Positions 57,259 through 64,000 of a DNA stretch of 64,000 nt are shown here, one piece after another; the stretch's first letter is position 1; every line of letters begins with the position of its first letter. Below the pieces are notes generated by a model that saw only the letters and a program-made list of their open reading frames with translations, searched no databases and was not told where the DNA came from. Source of the DNA: Weissella soli (GTDB lineage: Bacteria; Bacillota; Bacilli; Lactobacillales; Lactobacillaceae); the NCBI RefSeq assembly GCF_001761545.1, contig NZ_CP017326.1, forward strand, positions 372,001 to 436,000, in the 5' to 3' direction. A program made the translations under genes and the position numbers.

Positions 57259-57290
57259 AACAAAGGTCGGGTCTACCCGACCTTTGTTGT
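57259..57290 (+). terminator. Terminator of the CynX-like transporter gene
   Basis: AACAAAGGTCGGGT-CT-ACCCGACCTTTGTT is a perfect 14-bp stem. The T-run is short (TTTGTTGT). Confidence 0.75.
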
Positions 57291-57381
57291 CGACGTAGAT
57301 TGAAAGTACCGTGATGGGTTGGTTTGCGTACAAGAAGCGGTGCTTTGGTGATAGCAGTGGTTAGGTACCCCGATTATTTGC

Positions 57382-57387
57382 TATACT
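57382..57387 (+). promoter_or_regulatory. -10 box of truB
   Basis: TATACT lies 35 bp before the truB start. The -35 is weak. Confidence 0.45.
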
Positions 57388-57421
57388 AAGAGTGATAATC
57401 AAACAGATATGAGGAACAAGC

Positions 57422-58336
57422 ATGAATGGAATTATTCCAGTCCACAAGCCTGCGGGCATGACTTCACACGACGTGGTGTACCACCTGCGCAAAATTTTGC
57501 AGATGAAAAAAATTGGGCATGCGGGGACTTTGGACCCTAGTGTCGATGGGGTGTTGCCGATTGCGGTTGGTCGTGCCACGAAAGCAATCGAATTCTTGCA
57601 AGAATCAGGCAAGATCTATACAGGCGAAGTCACGTTTGGGTTTGCCACGGAGACTGAAGATTTAGACGGTGCGGTGATCGCCCGTGAACCATTGACGGCA
57701 CCATTTACCACCACTGACATTGACAATGCCATGGCGACTTTACGGGGCACGATCACGCAGATTCCGCCAATGTATTCGGCTGTGAAGGTCAATGGGCGGC
57801 GTTTATATGATTACGCGCGTGCTGGTGAAACGGTGGCACGGCCCGAGCGCCAAGTTACCATCTACCGCTTTGAACGTACCTCAGAACCGCTTTTTGATCC
57901 CGCGACTGGTACACAAAAATTTAAGTTTGTCGCAGAGGTTTCTAAGGGAACCTATATTCGCACGCTGGCTGTCGATTTGGGGGCCAAACTCGGTGTGCCG
58001 TCCGTGATGAGCCAATTGACTAGGCAAAAAGCGGGTGGCTTCATGTTGGACGAAGCATTTACCATTGAACAATTAGCTGATAAAATGGCAACTGACCACG
58101 ATTTAGGGGATTGGGTGAAGACCTTGAATGCCGCTTTGGCTGACTATCCCCAGATCGAACTAAGTGATGCCGAATGGTCGTATGCCAAAGATGGTGTGGG
58201 ACTAGATGCCACGGTGGCACCTGGCCAACCAGCCCGGTTTGTGTCATTAAGGCATGGGCAAGTCAAGGCAGTTTATGATTGGTCTAACGCCAAACAAAAA
58301 TATCGACCATATCGGACCTTCAGTAATGAAGATTAG
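57422..58336 (+). CDS. truB: tRNA pseudouridine-55 synthase
   Basis: TruB makes pseudouridine 55 in the T-loop of tRNAs. The 304-residue protein has the start GIIPVHKPAGMTSHDVV, the catalytic Asp38 in GHAGTLDPSVDGVLPIAVG, and KGTYIRTLAVDLG. It is usually next to rbfA and ribF; here it stands between an MFS transporter gene and ackA with no ribF after it. GAGGAACAAGC precedes the ATG. Confidence 0.95.
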   Translation: MNGIIPVHKPAGMTSHDVVYHLRKILQMKKIGHAGTLDPSVDGVLPIAVGRATKAIEFLQESGKIYTGEVTFGFATETEDLDGAVIAREPLTAPFTTTDIDNAMATLRGTITQIPPMYSAVKVNGRRLYDYARAGETVARPERQVTIYRFERTSEPLFDPATGTQKFKFVAEVSKGTYIRTLAVDLGAKLGVPSVMSQLTRQKAGGFMLDEAFTIEQLADKMATDHDLGDWVKTLNAALADYPQIELSDAEWSYAKDGVGLDATVAPGQPARFVSLRHGQVKAVYDWSNAKQKYRPYRTFSNED

Positions 58337-58391
58337 TTAAGTCATCAAAGTTAGCCAGTTTAGCTTGAAAATAAATAAAATGTGACCAGAT

Positions 58392-58460
58392 ATCACCGTG
58401 CTACAACGCACTACCGGCCTGGTTAGGTGGGGTGATTTGTGGGATAATTTTTTTTGGCAA
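58392..58460 (+). terminator. Possible terminator region after truB
   Basis: ATCACC and GGTGAT can close a long hairpin with an inner ACC-GGCCT-GGT pairing, and a T-run (TTTTTTTT) follows 15 nt later. The fold is imperfect, so it is only a candidate. Confidence 0.35.
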
Positions 58461-58479
58461 ACCACCAATAAATATTTAC

Positions 58480-58508
58480 TTTTCAATAGTGCTAAAAATT
58501 GGTATAGT
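58480..58508 (+). promoter_or_regulatory. ackA promoter
   Basis: TTTTCA (58480-58485), a 17-bp spacer, and TATAGT (58503-58508). Confidence 0.6.
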
Positions 58509-58517
58509 TAATAGAGT

Positions 58518-58531
58518 TGCAAGCGCTTACA
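58518..58531. promoter_or_regulatory. cre site downstream of the ackA promoter
   Basis: TGCAAGCGCTTACA matches the cre pattern with one mismatch at position 3. It lies at about +3 to +16 from the predicted start, a position where CcpA would block transcription. Confidence 0.65.
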
Positions 58532-58559
58532 GCGTATTACATATAATAGAGGTGAGAAA

Positions 58560-59747
58560 ATGGCTATTGTTATGGCTTTAAATGCTGGTTCTTCATCATT
58601 GAAGTTCCAACTAATTGAGATGCCCGCAGAAACAGAAATTGCTGCCGGAGTGATTGATCGTATCGGGTTGGAAAGTTCAACCATGACTGTTAAGTTCGAT
58701 GGTAACAAGCACAAAGCAGGTATTACTGCGCTTGATCATGGCGAAGCTTTGAAGGCTGCTTTGCAAGCTTTCTTGGACTTGAACATCATCCCTGCATTTG
58801 ACGTAATTGTGGCCGTTGGTCACCGTGTTGTGCAAGGTGCTGACCGTTACAAGGGAGCCACATTGGTGACTGATGCGGTTATCGCCGATATCGAAGACTT
58901 AGCAGAATTGGCACCATTACATAACCGGGCCAATGCTTTGGGGATGCGTGCTGTTATGGAATTGTTGCCAGGTGTACCACAGGTAGCAGTCTTTGATACT
59001 GCATTCCACCAAAGCATTCCAGCCAAGAACTACTTGTATGCATTGCCATATAAGTATTACGAAGAATTTGGTATCCGTAAGTACGGTTACCATGGAACTT
59101 CAGTTCAGTTCGTTAGTTCAGAGGCTGCTAAAGCGATTGATAAGCCTTTCGAAGAAGCTAAAGTTATCGTTGCACACTTGGGTGCCGGTTCATCAGTTAC
59201 AGCGGTTGATCACGGTAAGTCATTAGACACCTCAATGGGTATGAGCCCAGTGGCTGGTTTGATGATGGCGACGCGTGTCGGTGATATCGATCCTTCAGTG
59301 ACATACTTCTTGCAAGAGAAGACTGGCATGAGCAACGAAGAAGTTGTGCGGATGATGAACAAGGAATCAGGTTGGTACGGTGTATCAGAAATTTCTGAAG
59401 ATATGCGTGAAATTGAAGACACGATGAACACAAATCCTCGCGCTATGTTGACGATGGAAATGTTCGCTGAGCGTGCCATCAGCTACGTTGGATCATTTAT
59501 GGCCAAGTTGAATGGCGCTGATGTGATTGCATTTTCTGGTGGTGTTGGTGAAAATTCACCTATCGTCCGTGAGATGATCATGCGTCAATTCAAGTACATG
59601 GGTATTGAAATTGATGAAGAAGTTAACAACGCCACACATGGTAAGTTGAAGCGCATCTCAACAGATGCCTCAACAGTACCAGTTTACGTTGTACCAACAA
59701 ACGAAGAGTTAGCCATTGTGCGCGATACTTACCGTTTGACAAAGTAA
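58560..59747 (+). CDS. ackA: Acetate kinase
   Basis: AckA makes ATP and acetate from acetyl phosphate, an energy-yielding branch in heterofermenters. The 395-residue protein has the signature MALNAGSSSLKFQL, FDTAFHQSIP, the KYGYHGTSVQFVS motif, and AHLGAGSSVTAV. AGAGGTGAG precedes the ATG. It is monocistronic with its own promoter, cre and terminator. Confidence 0.96.
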   Translation: MAIVMALNAGSSSLKFQLIEMPAETEIAAGVIDRIGLESSTMTVKFDGNKHKAGITALDHGEALKAALQAFLDLNIIPAFDVIVAVGHRVVQGADRYKGATLVTDAVIADIEDLAELAPLHNRANALGMRAVMELLPGVPQVAVFDTAFHQSIPAKNYLYALPYKYYEEFGIRKYGYHGTSVQFVSSEAAKAIDKPFEEAKVIVAHLGAGSSVTAVDHGKSLDTSMGMSPVAGLMMATRVGDIDPSVTYFLQEKTGMSNEEVVRMMNKESGWYGVSEISEDMREIEDTMNTNPRAMLTMEMFAERAISYVGSFMAKLNGADVIAFSGGVGENSPIVREMIMRQFKYMGIEIDEEVNNATHGKLKRISTDASTVPVYVVPTNEELAIVRDTYRLTK

Positions 59748-59755
59748 GCCAAAGC

Positions 59756-59787
59756 AACACTTCTCGGTGACGAGAGGTGTTTTTTGT
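59756..59787 (+). terminator. Terminator of ackA
   Basis: AACACTTCTCG-GTGA-CGAGAGGTGTT (one G-U) is followed by TTTT. Confidence 0.85.
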
Positions 59788-59836
59788 TGCTAAGATTAAC
59801 TATTATACATTTCGTGTGCGGCAATCCCCGGTAATA

Positions 59837-59845
59837 TGGCATAAT
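59837..59845 (+). promoter_or_regulatory. Extended -10 promoter of the LacI-family gene
   Basis: TGG-CATAAT is an extended -10 (TGN plus hexamer) about 64 bp before the ATG. There is no good -35, as is allowed for extended -10 promoters. Confidence 0.4.
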
Positions 59846-59908
59846 GGTAATATTAATTTATACGATGATCACGGTAGTGCTAGATTACGCGTGTGCAAAG
59901 AGGGAAAG

Positions 59909-60886
59909 ATGCCAGAAAATAAAAAAGTAAATATAGATGATGTTGCCAAACGAGCCGGCGTTTCAATCGCAACGATTTCACGTTACTTAAATGGCCAACT
60001 GAATCGTATGTCAACGAAAACAGCTGATAAGATTGCCAAGATTATCGATGAAATGGAGTATGTCCCAAATGCAGCGGCCCGGCAGTTAGTGACCCAAAGT
60101 TCACATTTAATTGCGGTCATTGCGTTTGATATTGATGACTATTTCACCTCGGAATTCTTCAAAGGGATCAGCGAGATTTTAGCAACGGCTGGTTATACAC
60201 CGGTCTTGTTTGACTCTAATTCGGACGCCCAGCGTGAACGTGAGCTATTAAAAATTGTCAGTGAACAGAATTTTGACGGTTTGATTATGCAACCAATTTT
60301 GCATGATGCTGCCGAATTGAAGGAGCTGTTGAAACGCGAAATGCCGATGATTACGCTGGATCGTGAAATTGAGGGATTCCCCGCGGTAATCACCAATAAC
60401 GAGACCATCGCCACCCAAATGGCACAACACTTTCGTCAACAGGGCTATGAACGCATGATTATTGTCACGAATCCGATTGATCAGGCGTCAACGCGTGCAC
60501 AACGAATCCGGGGGATTGAAGCAGTCTTTTCGGATGCACCTATTTTGGAGGTACCGCAACACGGGCAACAGGATGCCTTTATGGTGAGTGGCATTCAGAA
60601 TTTAATTGCCAGGCGGACGGAAAAGGTGGTGGTGTTTGTGCTGAAGGAAAATCTGTTGATGAAATTATTGGGGGCCCCAGGGCGCGAAACCTTGTGGCAC
60701 AATCCCCAGATCACTTTTTCAGGATTTGCGGACACGAATGCTTTTTCACTGTTGACCAAGCCCTTGGCGCTCGTTAAGCAACAACCTTATCTGATGGGGG
60801 CTACGGCAGCGGAATTGTTATTAAAGAAATTTTCGGGTCAAGCCATTGAACCGAGGACAATTATTCCTGCATTATTTCATAAATAG
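59909..60886 (+). CDS. LacI-family transcriptional regulator (KdgR-like)
   Basis: The 325-residue regulator has the helix-turn-helix VNIDDVAKRAGVSIATISRYLNG, the hinge YVPNAAARQLVTQSSHLIAVI, and a sugar-binding core. AGAGGGA precedes the ATG at 59909; an upstream in-frame ATG at 59777 lies in the ackA terminator and is rejected. It stands just upstream of a sugar-acid operon with a PfkB kinase resembling KdgK, so it probably controls that operon through the two palindromes at 61017 and 61085. The effector is unknown. Confidence 0.85.
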   Translation: MPENKKVNIDDVAKRAGVSIATISRYLNGQLNRMSTKTADKIAKIIDEMEYVPNAAARQLVTQSSHLIAVIAFDIDDYFTSEFFKGISEILATAGYTPVLFDSNSDAQRERELLKIVSEQNFDGLIMQPILHDAAELKELLKREMPMITLDREIEGFPAVITNNETIATQMAQHFRQQGYERMIIVTNPIDQASTRAQRIRGIEAVFSDAPILEVPQHGQQDAFMVSGIQNLIARRTEKVVVFVLKENLLMKLLGAPGRETLWHNPQITFSGFADTNAFSLLTKPLALVKQQPYLMGATAAELLLKKFSGQAIEPRTIIPALFHK

Positions 60887-60893
60887 ACTTGGC

Positions 60894-60930
60894 AAAGGGA
60901 TTCGACAAGATTGGCGTCGAGTCCCTTTTT
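60894..60930 (+). terminator. Terminator of the LacI-family gene
   Basis: AAGGGATTCGAC pairs with GTCGAGTCCCTT (one G-T wobble) and runs into TTTTT. Confidence 0.85.
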
Positions 60931-60971
60931 GATTGCAGGAGTAACTTTGAAAAAGTCAGTAAAGATCATGA

Positions 60972-61000
60972 TTGACAGATGCATTGCTTAGATATATTAT
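60972..61000 (+). promoter_or_regulatory. Promoter of the sugar-acid operon
   Basis: Perfect TTGACA (60972-60977), a 17-bp spacer, and TATTAT (60995-61000). Confidence 0.75.
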
Positions 61001-61016
61001 AGTCATGTAAAACAAA

Positions 61017-61030
61017 GGTAAGCGCTTACC
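61017..61030. promoter_or_regulatory. LacI-type operator 1
   Basis: GGTAAGCGCTTACC is a perfect 14-bp palindrome with the central CG typical of LacI-family sites. It lies at about +10 from the predicted start, so binding would repress. Confidence 0.75.
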
Positions 61031-61084
61031 CTTGTTTTGATCATCATAAAATAACGCTCGATGCGTTTTTTATTTTCATATTTA

Positions 61085-61098
61085 GGTAAGCGTTTACC
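61085..61098. promoter_or_regulatory. LacI-type operator 2
   Basis: GGTAAGCGTTTACC differs from operator 1 at one base. The centres of the two are 68 bp apart, allowing a repression loop. Confidence 0.72.
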
Positions 61099-61141
61099 AA
61101 ACAAAAAAATGGGACGCTTGTAGTAGGGATAGGAGTCAATG

Positions 61142-61876
61142 ATGCAGTACATTTTGAATACATGGATTTTTGTTGACCGTGTTTTAAACGGGGAATCCCA
61201 AGTCGCTTTTTTGGATGATGCCAATGAACTGGGCGCCGACGGGGTGGAAGTACGTTATGAATATTTCACTGACCGTGCCACCGAGGCGACAGCCATTCGC
61301 GTGAAAGCGGCCAATTTAGGGCTCACCATCAATCTTAGCGTGCCTGATGAAGTTTTTGTGCAGGGTCAAGTCAATCAAAAATTAGATGAATACTTTAACT
61401 TTGCCAAGCAATTAGGCGTGACCAAAATTAAGTTTAATCTGGGTGATTTCACACAATATACCGGCGACTTAGCCCATGATTTGCTGATTCCAGCGGGCTT
61501 AACCGTTAATATTGAAAACGATCAGACAGTGATCAGCGGTCATTCAGCCCCCATCTTGGAATTTTTGGCAGCCGCTCAAGGTGCTCAAGTACCCGTCGGC
61601 TATGTCTATGATATTGGTAACTGGGCCGTCATGGGTGAGGATGCAACTGAGACAGCTAGACTATTAGCACCATATGTTGATTACATTCACTTGAAAAACA
61701 TGCAGGGTGCCGAGAACGCTGTGACGACTGATTTAAATGTTGGCAAATTAGATTGGCACCAGGTTTTGGATATATTGCCAAAGGATATCGACATCGCGAT
61801 TGAATTTCCAATTACCGAAACACAACACATTGCCCAGCAATTAGCGCTGGTTAAAGCATATAAGGGAGACTTCTAA
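61142..61876 (+). CDS. Sugar phosphate isomerase/epimerase-like TIM barrel protein
   Basis: The 244-residue protein belongs to the AP-endonuclease-2-type xylose isomerase-like barrels: LGADGVEVRYEYFTD, the mid strand LTVNIENDQ, GYVYDIGNWAVMGED, YIHLKNMQG, and DIAIEFPIT at the end. The His/Glu/Asp metal ligands of the family are partly visible (Glu in VEVR and NIEND, Asp in DIGN, His in YIHLK). It is shorter than most relatives (270-300 residues). The start may be the ATG at 61139 or 61142; AGGAG spacing favours 61142. It shares its last base with the next gene's ATG (TAATG). Confidence 0.8.
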   Translation: MQYILNTWIFVDRVLNGESQVAFLDDANELGADGVEVRYEYFTDRATEATAIRVKAANLGLTINLSVPDEVFVQGQVNQKLDEYFNFAKQLGVTKIKFNLGDFTQYTGDLAHDLLIPAGLTVNIENDQTVISGHSAPILEFLAAAQGAQVPVGYVYDIGNWAVMGEDATETARLLAPYVDYIHLKNMQGAENAVTTDLNVGKLDWHQVLDILPKDIDIAIEFPITETQHIAQQLALVKAYKGDF

Positions 61877-63171
61877 TGTCAATGACTGTTGCATTACTCT
61901 TACTCACATTTATCATCTTCATCGTGTACATCTTCAAAGGTGGTAACATGATGATCGGTTTCTTCGTGATGGCCTTACTATGGACGGTCATTGGCCGTAT
62001 TTCATTACATACGGCCGTTAACGACATCTTCTCACAGTCAGTTTTGGATTATGGGGCGACAATTGTTCAGATCGTCTTTGGTTCCTGGTTTGGCCGGGTA
62101 CTCGTTGATTCAGGTATTGCGGCTTCGATATCACGGGCAGCGGCCAAATTCGGCCGTGGTCGGATAATGTTGACAGCCATCGCCGTGGTCTTGGTGACGG
62201 CCGTCATCTTCTCATCAGCCTATGGTGCTGGTTCAGTCTTAGCGGTTGGAGTGATTATCCTACCAATTTTGCTGGAGCTGGGGATGCCCAAGCAAGTGGC
62301 CTTGACGACCTTTTTGCTCTCAGTTGGGTCAACGCTGTATATTAATTTAGTGCTCTTCAAGCAAATTCAAGGGTTCTTTCCCAAGGCAGACTACGCTGGG
62401 AGCTATCTGATTTTTGCCGGCACGGCTGTTGCCGTGCAATTGATCGCCATTGTGATTTATCTGTTGATCAATCAACATAAGTTTACCCCTGAACAGGCTG
62501 AACTAAACCGCATTGAATTTAAGTTGGATCAAGGCGGGGAGCAAGCGGTCGAAAAAGTCGTTAACCCGATTTCATGGCTGGTACCCCTGGTGCCCGTGGT
62601 TCTATCAATTGCTTTCCAAATGCCAGCGGTGCCGGCACTAACGATTGCTGGTTTGTTGGCTATGTTATTAACGGGTGAGTTTACCCGCGGTTATGATCGC
62701 TTTCAAAACTTCTTAGATAACTCAATCAAACGTGGGGTTGGTGATATCTCTGGTTTGATCATGTTCTTGTTGGTCCTGATGATGTTCCAAGGTGCAGCCA
62801 AAGCGAATGCGGCGGCGTTCGTGCCACTGTTTGAAGCGATTGTGCCACATAGCACGTTGGTATTAGCACTAGCTTTAGGTATTTTGGCACCACTAGCATT
62901 AGCGCGCGGCCCATTAATGGTCTTTGGAGCTGGTGCCGCCACGGTGGCCGTGCTATCAGGATTGAATATTTTCCCAGATAGCGTCTTGCTACCATTATTG
63001 TATGTCCCAACGGTCATGGCGATGTCAACCGATATTACCCAATCATGGAATGTTTGGGGGATGGGTTATCTGGATGTGAAGCCTAATGAATTGATTAAAA
63101 ATGGGGTGCCCGTCATGTGGGTGGTCACGATTATCAATGAAGTTTTGGTTTGGTTTATTATCGGAAAGTAG
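61876..63171 (+). CDS. GntP/CitM-like sugar-acid permease
   Basis: The 431-residue protein has about 12 spans: TVALLLLTFIIFIVYIF, then FGSWFGRVLVDSGIAASISRAAAKFGRGR, SSAYGAGSVLAVGVIILPILLELG, and a second repeat with ALARGPLMVFGAGAATVAVL. The two-repeat layout resembles the gluconate:H+ symporter (GntP) and related ion-transporter superfamily. Neighbours (isomerase-like barrel, PfkB kinase) suggest a sugar acid such as 2-keto-3-deoxygluconate or a hexonate. The substrate is inference. Confidence 0.75.
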   Translation: MSMTVALLLLTFIIFIVYIFKGGNMMIGFFVMALLWTVIGRISLHTAVNDIFSQSVLDYGATIVQIVFGSWFGRVLVDSGIAASISRAAAKFGRGRIMLTAIAVVLVTAVIFSSAYGAGSVLAVGVIILPILLELGMPKQVALTTFLLSVGSTLYINLVLFKQIQGFFPKADYAGSYLIFAGTAVAVQLIAIVIYLLINQHKFTPEQAELNRIEFKLDQGGEQAVEKVVNPISWLVPLVPVVLSIAFQMPAVPALTIAGLLAMLLTGEFTRGYDRFQNFLDNSIKRGVGDISGLIMFLLVLMMFQGAAKANAAAFVPLFEAIVPHSTLVLALALGILAPLALARGPLMVFGAGAATVAVLSGLNIFPDSVLLPLLYVPTVMAMSTDITQSWNVWGMGYLDVKPNELIKNGVPVMWVVTIINEVLVWFIIGK

Positions 63172-63179
63172 GCAAAAAG

Positions 63180-64000
63180 ATGGCAGAATTTTTGACAATT
63201 GGCGAACCAGTCGTTACCTTCATGGCAACAGATGCCGATGCAAGTTTGGCAGACGCCATTAACTATTATAAGTTACTGGGTGGTGCGGAGTTGAACGTCG
63301 CAATTGGGGTGCAACGTTTGGGTCACAGCACCGAATATGTATCCCGCGTGGGCACTGATCCACTAGGTGAATACGCGCTTAAAATGATCGCTGAGCACCA
63401 AGTTGGGACAAATTATGTTTCTCGTGATGAAGCATTTTGGACGGGTTTCCAATTAAAGCAATTGGTAACGACGGGCGATCCACAAACGTTTAACTACCGT
63501 CGTGGGTCAGCGGCTTCACATTTGACAGCAGAAGTTATTGATCAAATTGATTTGCGTGATGTCAAAATTGCCCATATGTCGGGTATTTTTCCAGCGCTCT
63601 CGACGACTTCACGGGCGGCTTTTCAGCGTTTGATGGCGCGTTTGGTAGAAAATGATATTCTAATTACGTTCGACCCTAATTTACGGCCAGCTTTGTGGGG
63701 GGATCACGACTTGATGATTGAAAACATCAATGAACTAGCCCAGTATGCCAATATTGTGTTGCCAGGGATCGGTGAGGGTGAAATTTTGATGGGTTCGCGT
63801 GACCCCGAAACCATCGCTGATTTCTACTTGCAAGGCACGCGCACACAGGCAGTGATCGTCAAAGTCGGACCGGCGGGTGCGTTTGTGAAGACCAAACAAG
63901 GCGCCGCCTACACAGTACCCGGCTTCAAAGTTGACCAGGTGATCGATACCGTTGGTGCTGGTGATGGGTTTGCGTTAGGTGTCATCACTGCCTTGTTGGA
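63180..64000 (+). CDS. kdgK: PfkB-family sugar kinase, probable 2-keto-3-deoxygluconate kinase (3' end outside window)
   Basis: The frame is open from ATG 63180 to the window end, giving 273 residues without a stop. It begins MAEFLTIGEPVVTFMA and has LLGGAELNVAIGVQRLG (sugar site), RVGTDPLGEYALKMI, ITFDPNLRPALW, and the PfkB signature DTVGAGDGF with catalytic Asp262. PNLRPALW with the GAELNVA pattern is typical of KdgK-like kinases. TAGG 6-9 bases upstream is a weak ribosome site, 8 bp after the permease stop. The exact substrate is not proven. Confidence 0.82.
   Translation, partial: MAEFLTIGEPVVTFMATDADASLADAINYYKLLGGAELNVAIGVQRLGHSTEYVSRVGTDPLGEYALKMIAEHQVGTNYVSRDEAFWTGFQLKQLVTTGDPQTFNYRRGSAASHLTAEVIDQIDLRDVKIAHMSGIFPALSTTSRAAFQRLMARLVENDILITFDPNLRPALWGDHDLMIENINELAQYANIVLPGIGEGEILMGSRDPETIADFYLQGTRTQAVIVKVGPAGAFVKTKQGAAYTVPGFKVDQVIDTVGAGDGFALGVITALL

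Noticed and set aside
59777-59908. N-terminal extension of the LacI-family regulator
   Set aside because: It starts inside the ackA terminator and adds 44 unconserved residues before the canonical helix-turn-helix start.
61017-61098. Operators 1 and 2 read as CcpA cre sites
   Set aside because: They share the central CG with cre but carry GGTAAG/TTACC ends instead of TG...CA, and they sit next to a dedicated LacI-family gene; dual use is possible but not favoured.

Overview
The window is a chromosomal segment of a low-GC Gram-positive lactic acid bacterium. The 16S rRNA reads like the Leuconostoc/Weissella branch of Lactobacillales, closest in my judgement to Weissella/Periweissella. The pepQ-ccpA divergent pair, the CcpA cre sites, the FabT-led fatty-acid cluster with FabK, and the T-box leader all fit that placement. 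I assign no species. I see no phage, insertion sequence, CRISPR array or plasmid gene; this is core chromosome with a few accessory-looking modules.

Layout. 1-1656: the end of an unidentified gene, then purB behind a PurBox. 1830-12336: a complete type II fatty-acid synthesis cluster, fabZ1-fabT-fabH-acpP-fabK-fabD-fabG, then fabF-accB, then fabZ2-accC-accD-accA. Overlapping palindromes at the fabZ1 promoter look like FabT operators. 12340-18082: an rRNA operon with tandem promoters, 16S-tRNA-Ala-23S-5S-tRNA-Val-tRNA-Leu-tRNA-Pro, and long RNase III-type processing stems. 18165-21335: a small unknown protein and, on the minus strand, a large YfhO-family membrane protein. 21735-25096: the mannose-family PTS operon manX-manY-manZ-manO with a cre site. 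25138-31507: recX, ntdP, a membrane-anchored Ser/Lys/Ala-rich protein, and a heterodimeric ABC exporter. 31671-36272: an OFA-family MFS transporter, then pepF and pepQ on the minus strand, the latter divergent from ccpA. 37275-51080: the purine operon purEKCSQLFMNH-purD-fhs behind several PurBox-like sites. 51099-54305: a T-box leader whose specifier (TGG) and discriminator-pairing base (C) both point to tRNA-Trp. It controls an extracytoplasmic oligopeptide-binding protein and a metal-dependent amidohydrolase. 54404-59787: a FemAB-type peptidoglycan-bridge enzyme, an MFS transporter with a structured leader, truB, and ackA with a cre. 59837-64000: a LacI-family regulator and an operon (TIM-barrel isomerase-like protein, GntP-like permease, PfkB kinase) behind two palindromic operators; the kinase runs off the window end.

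How the genes work together. The fab/acc cluster makes malonyl-CoA and carries the whole elongation cycle except a visible phosphopantetheinyl transferase. The pur operon takes PRPP to IMP, with purB and purE sharing PurBoxes; fhs supplies the formyl-THF used by purN and purH. CcpA, encoded here, has likely sites at its own promoter, at man and at ackA. The most unusual unit is the Trp-type T-box module. It would tie uptake and hydrolysis of a peptide-like substrate to tryptophan-tRNA charging, yet the binding protein lacks a lipobox cysteine and no permease or ATPase genes lie beside it.
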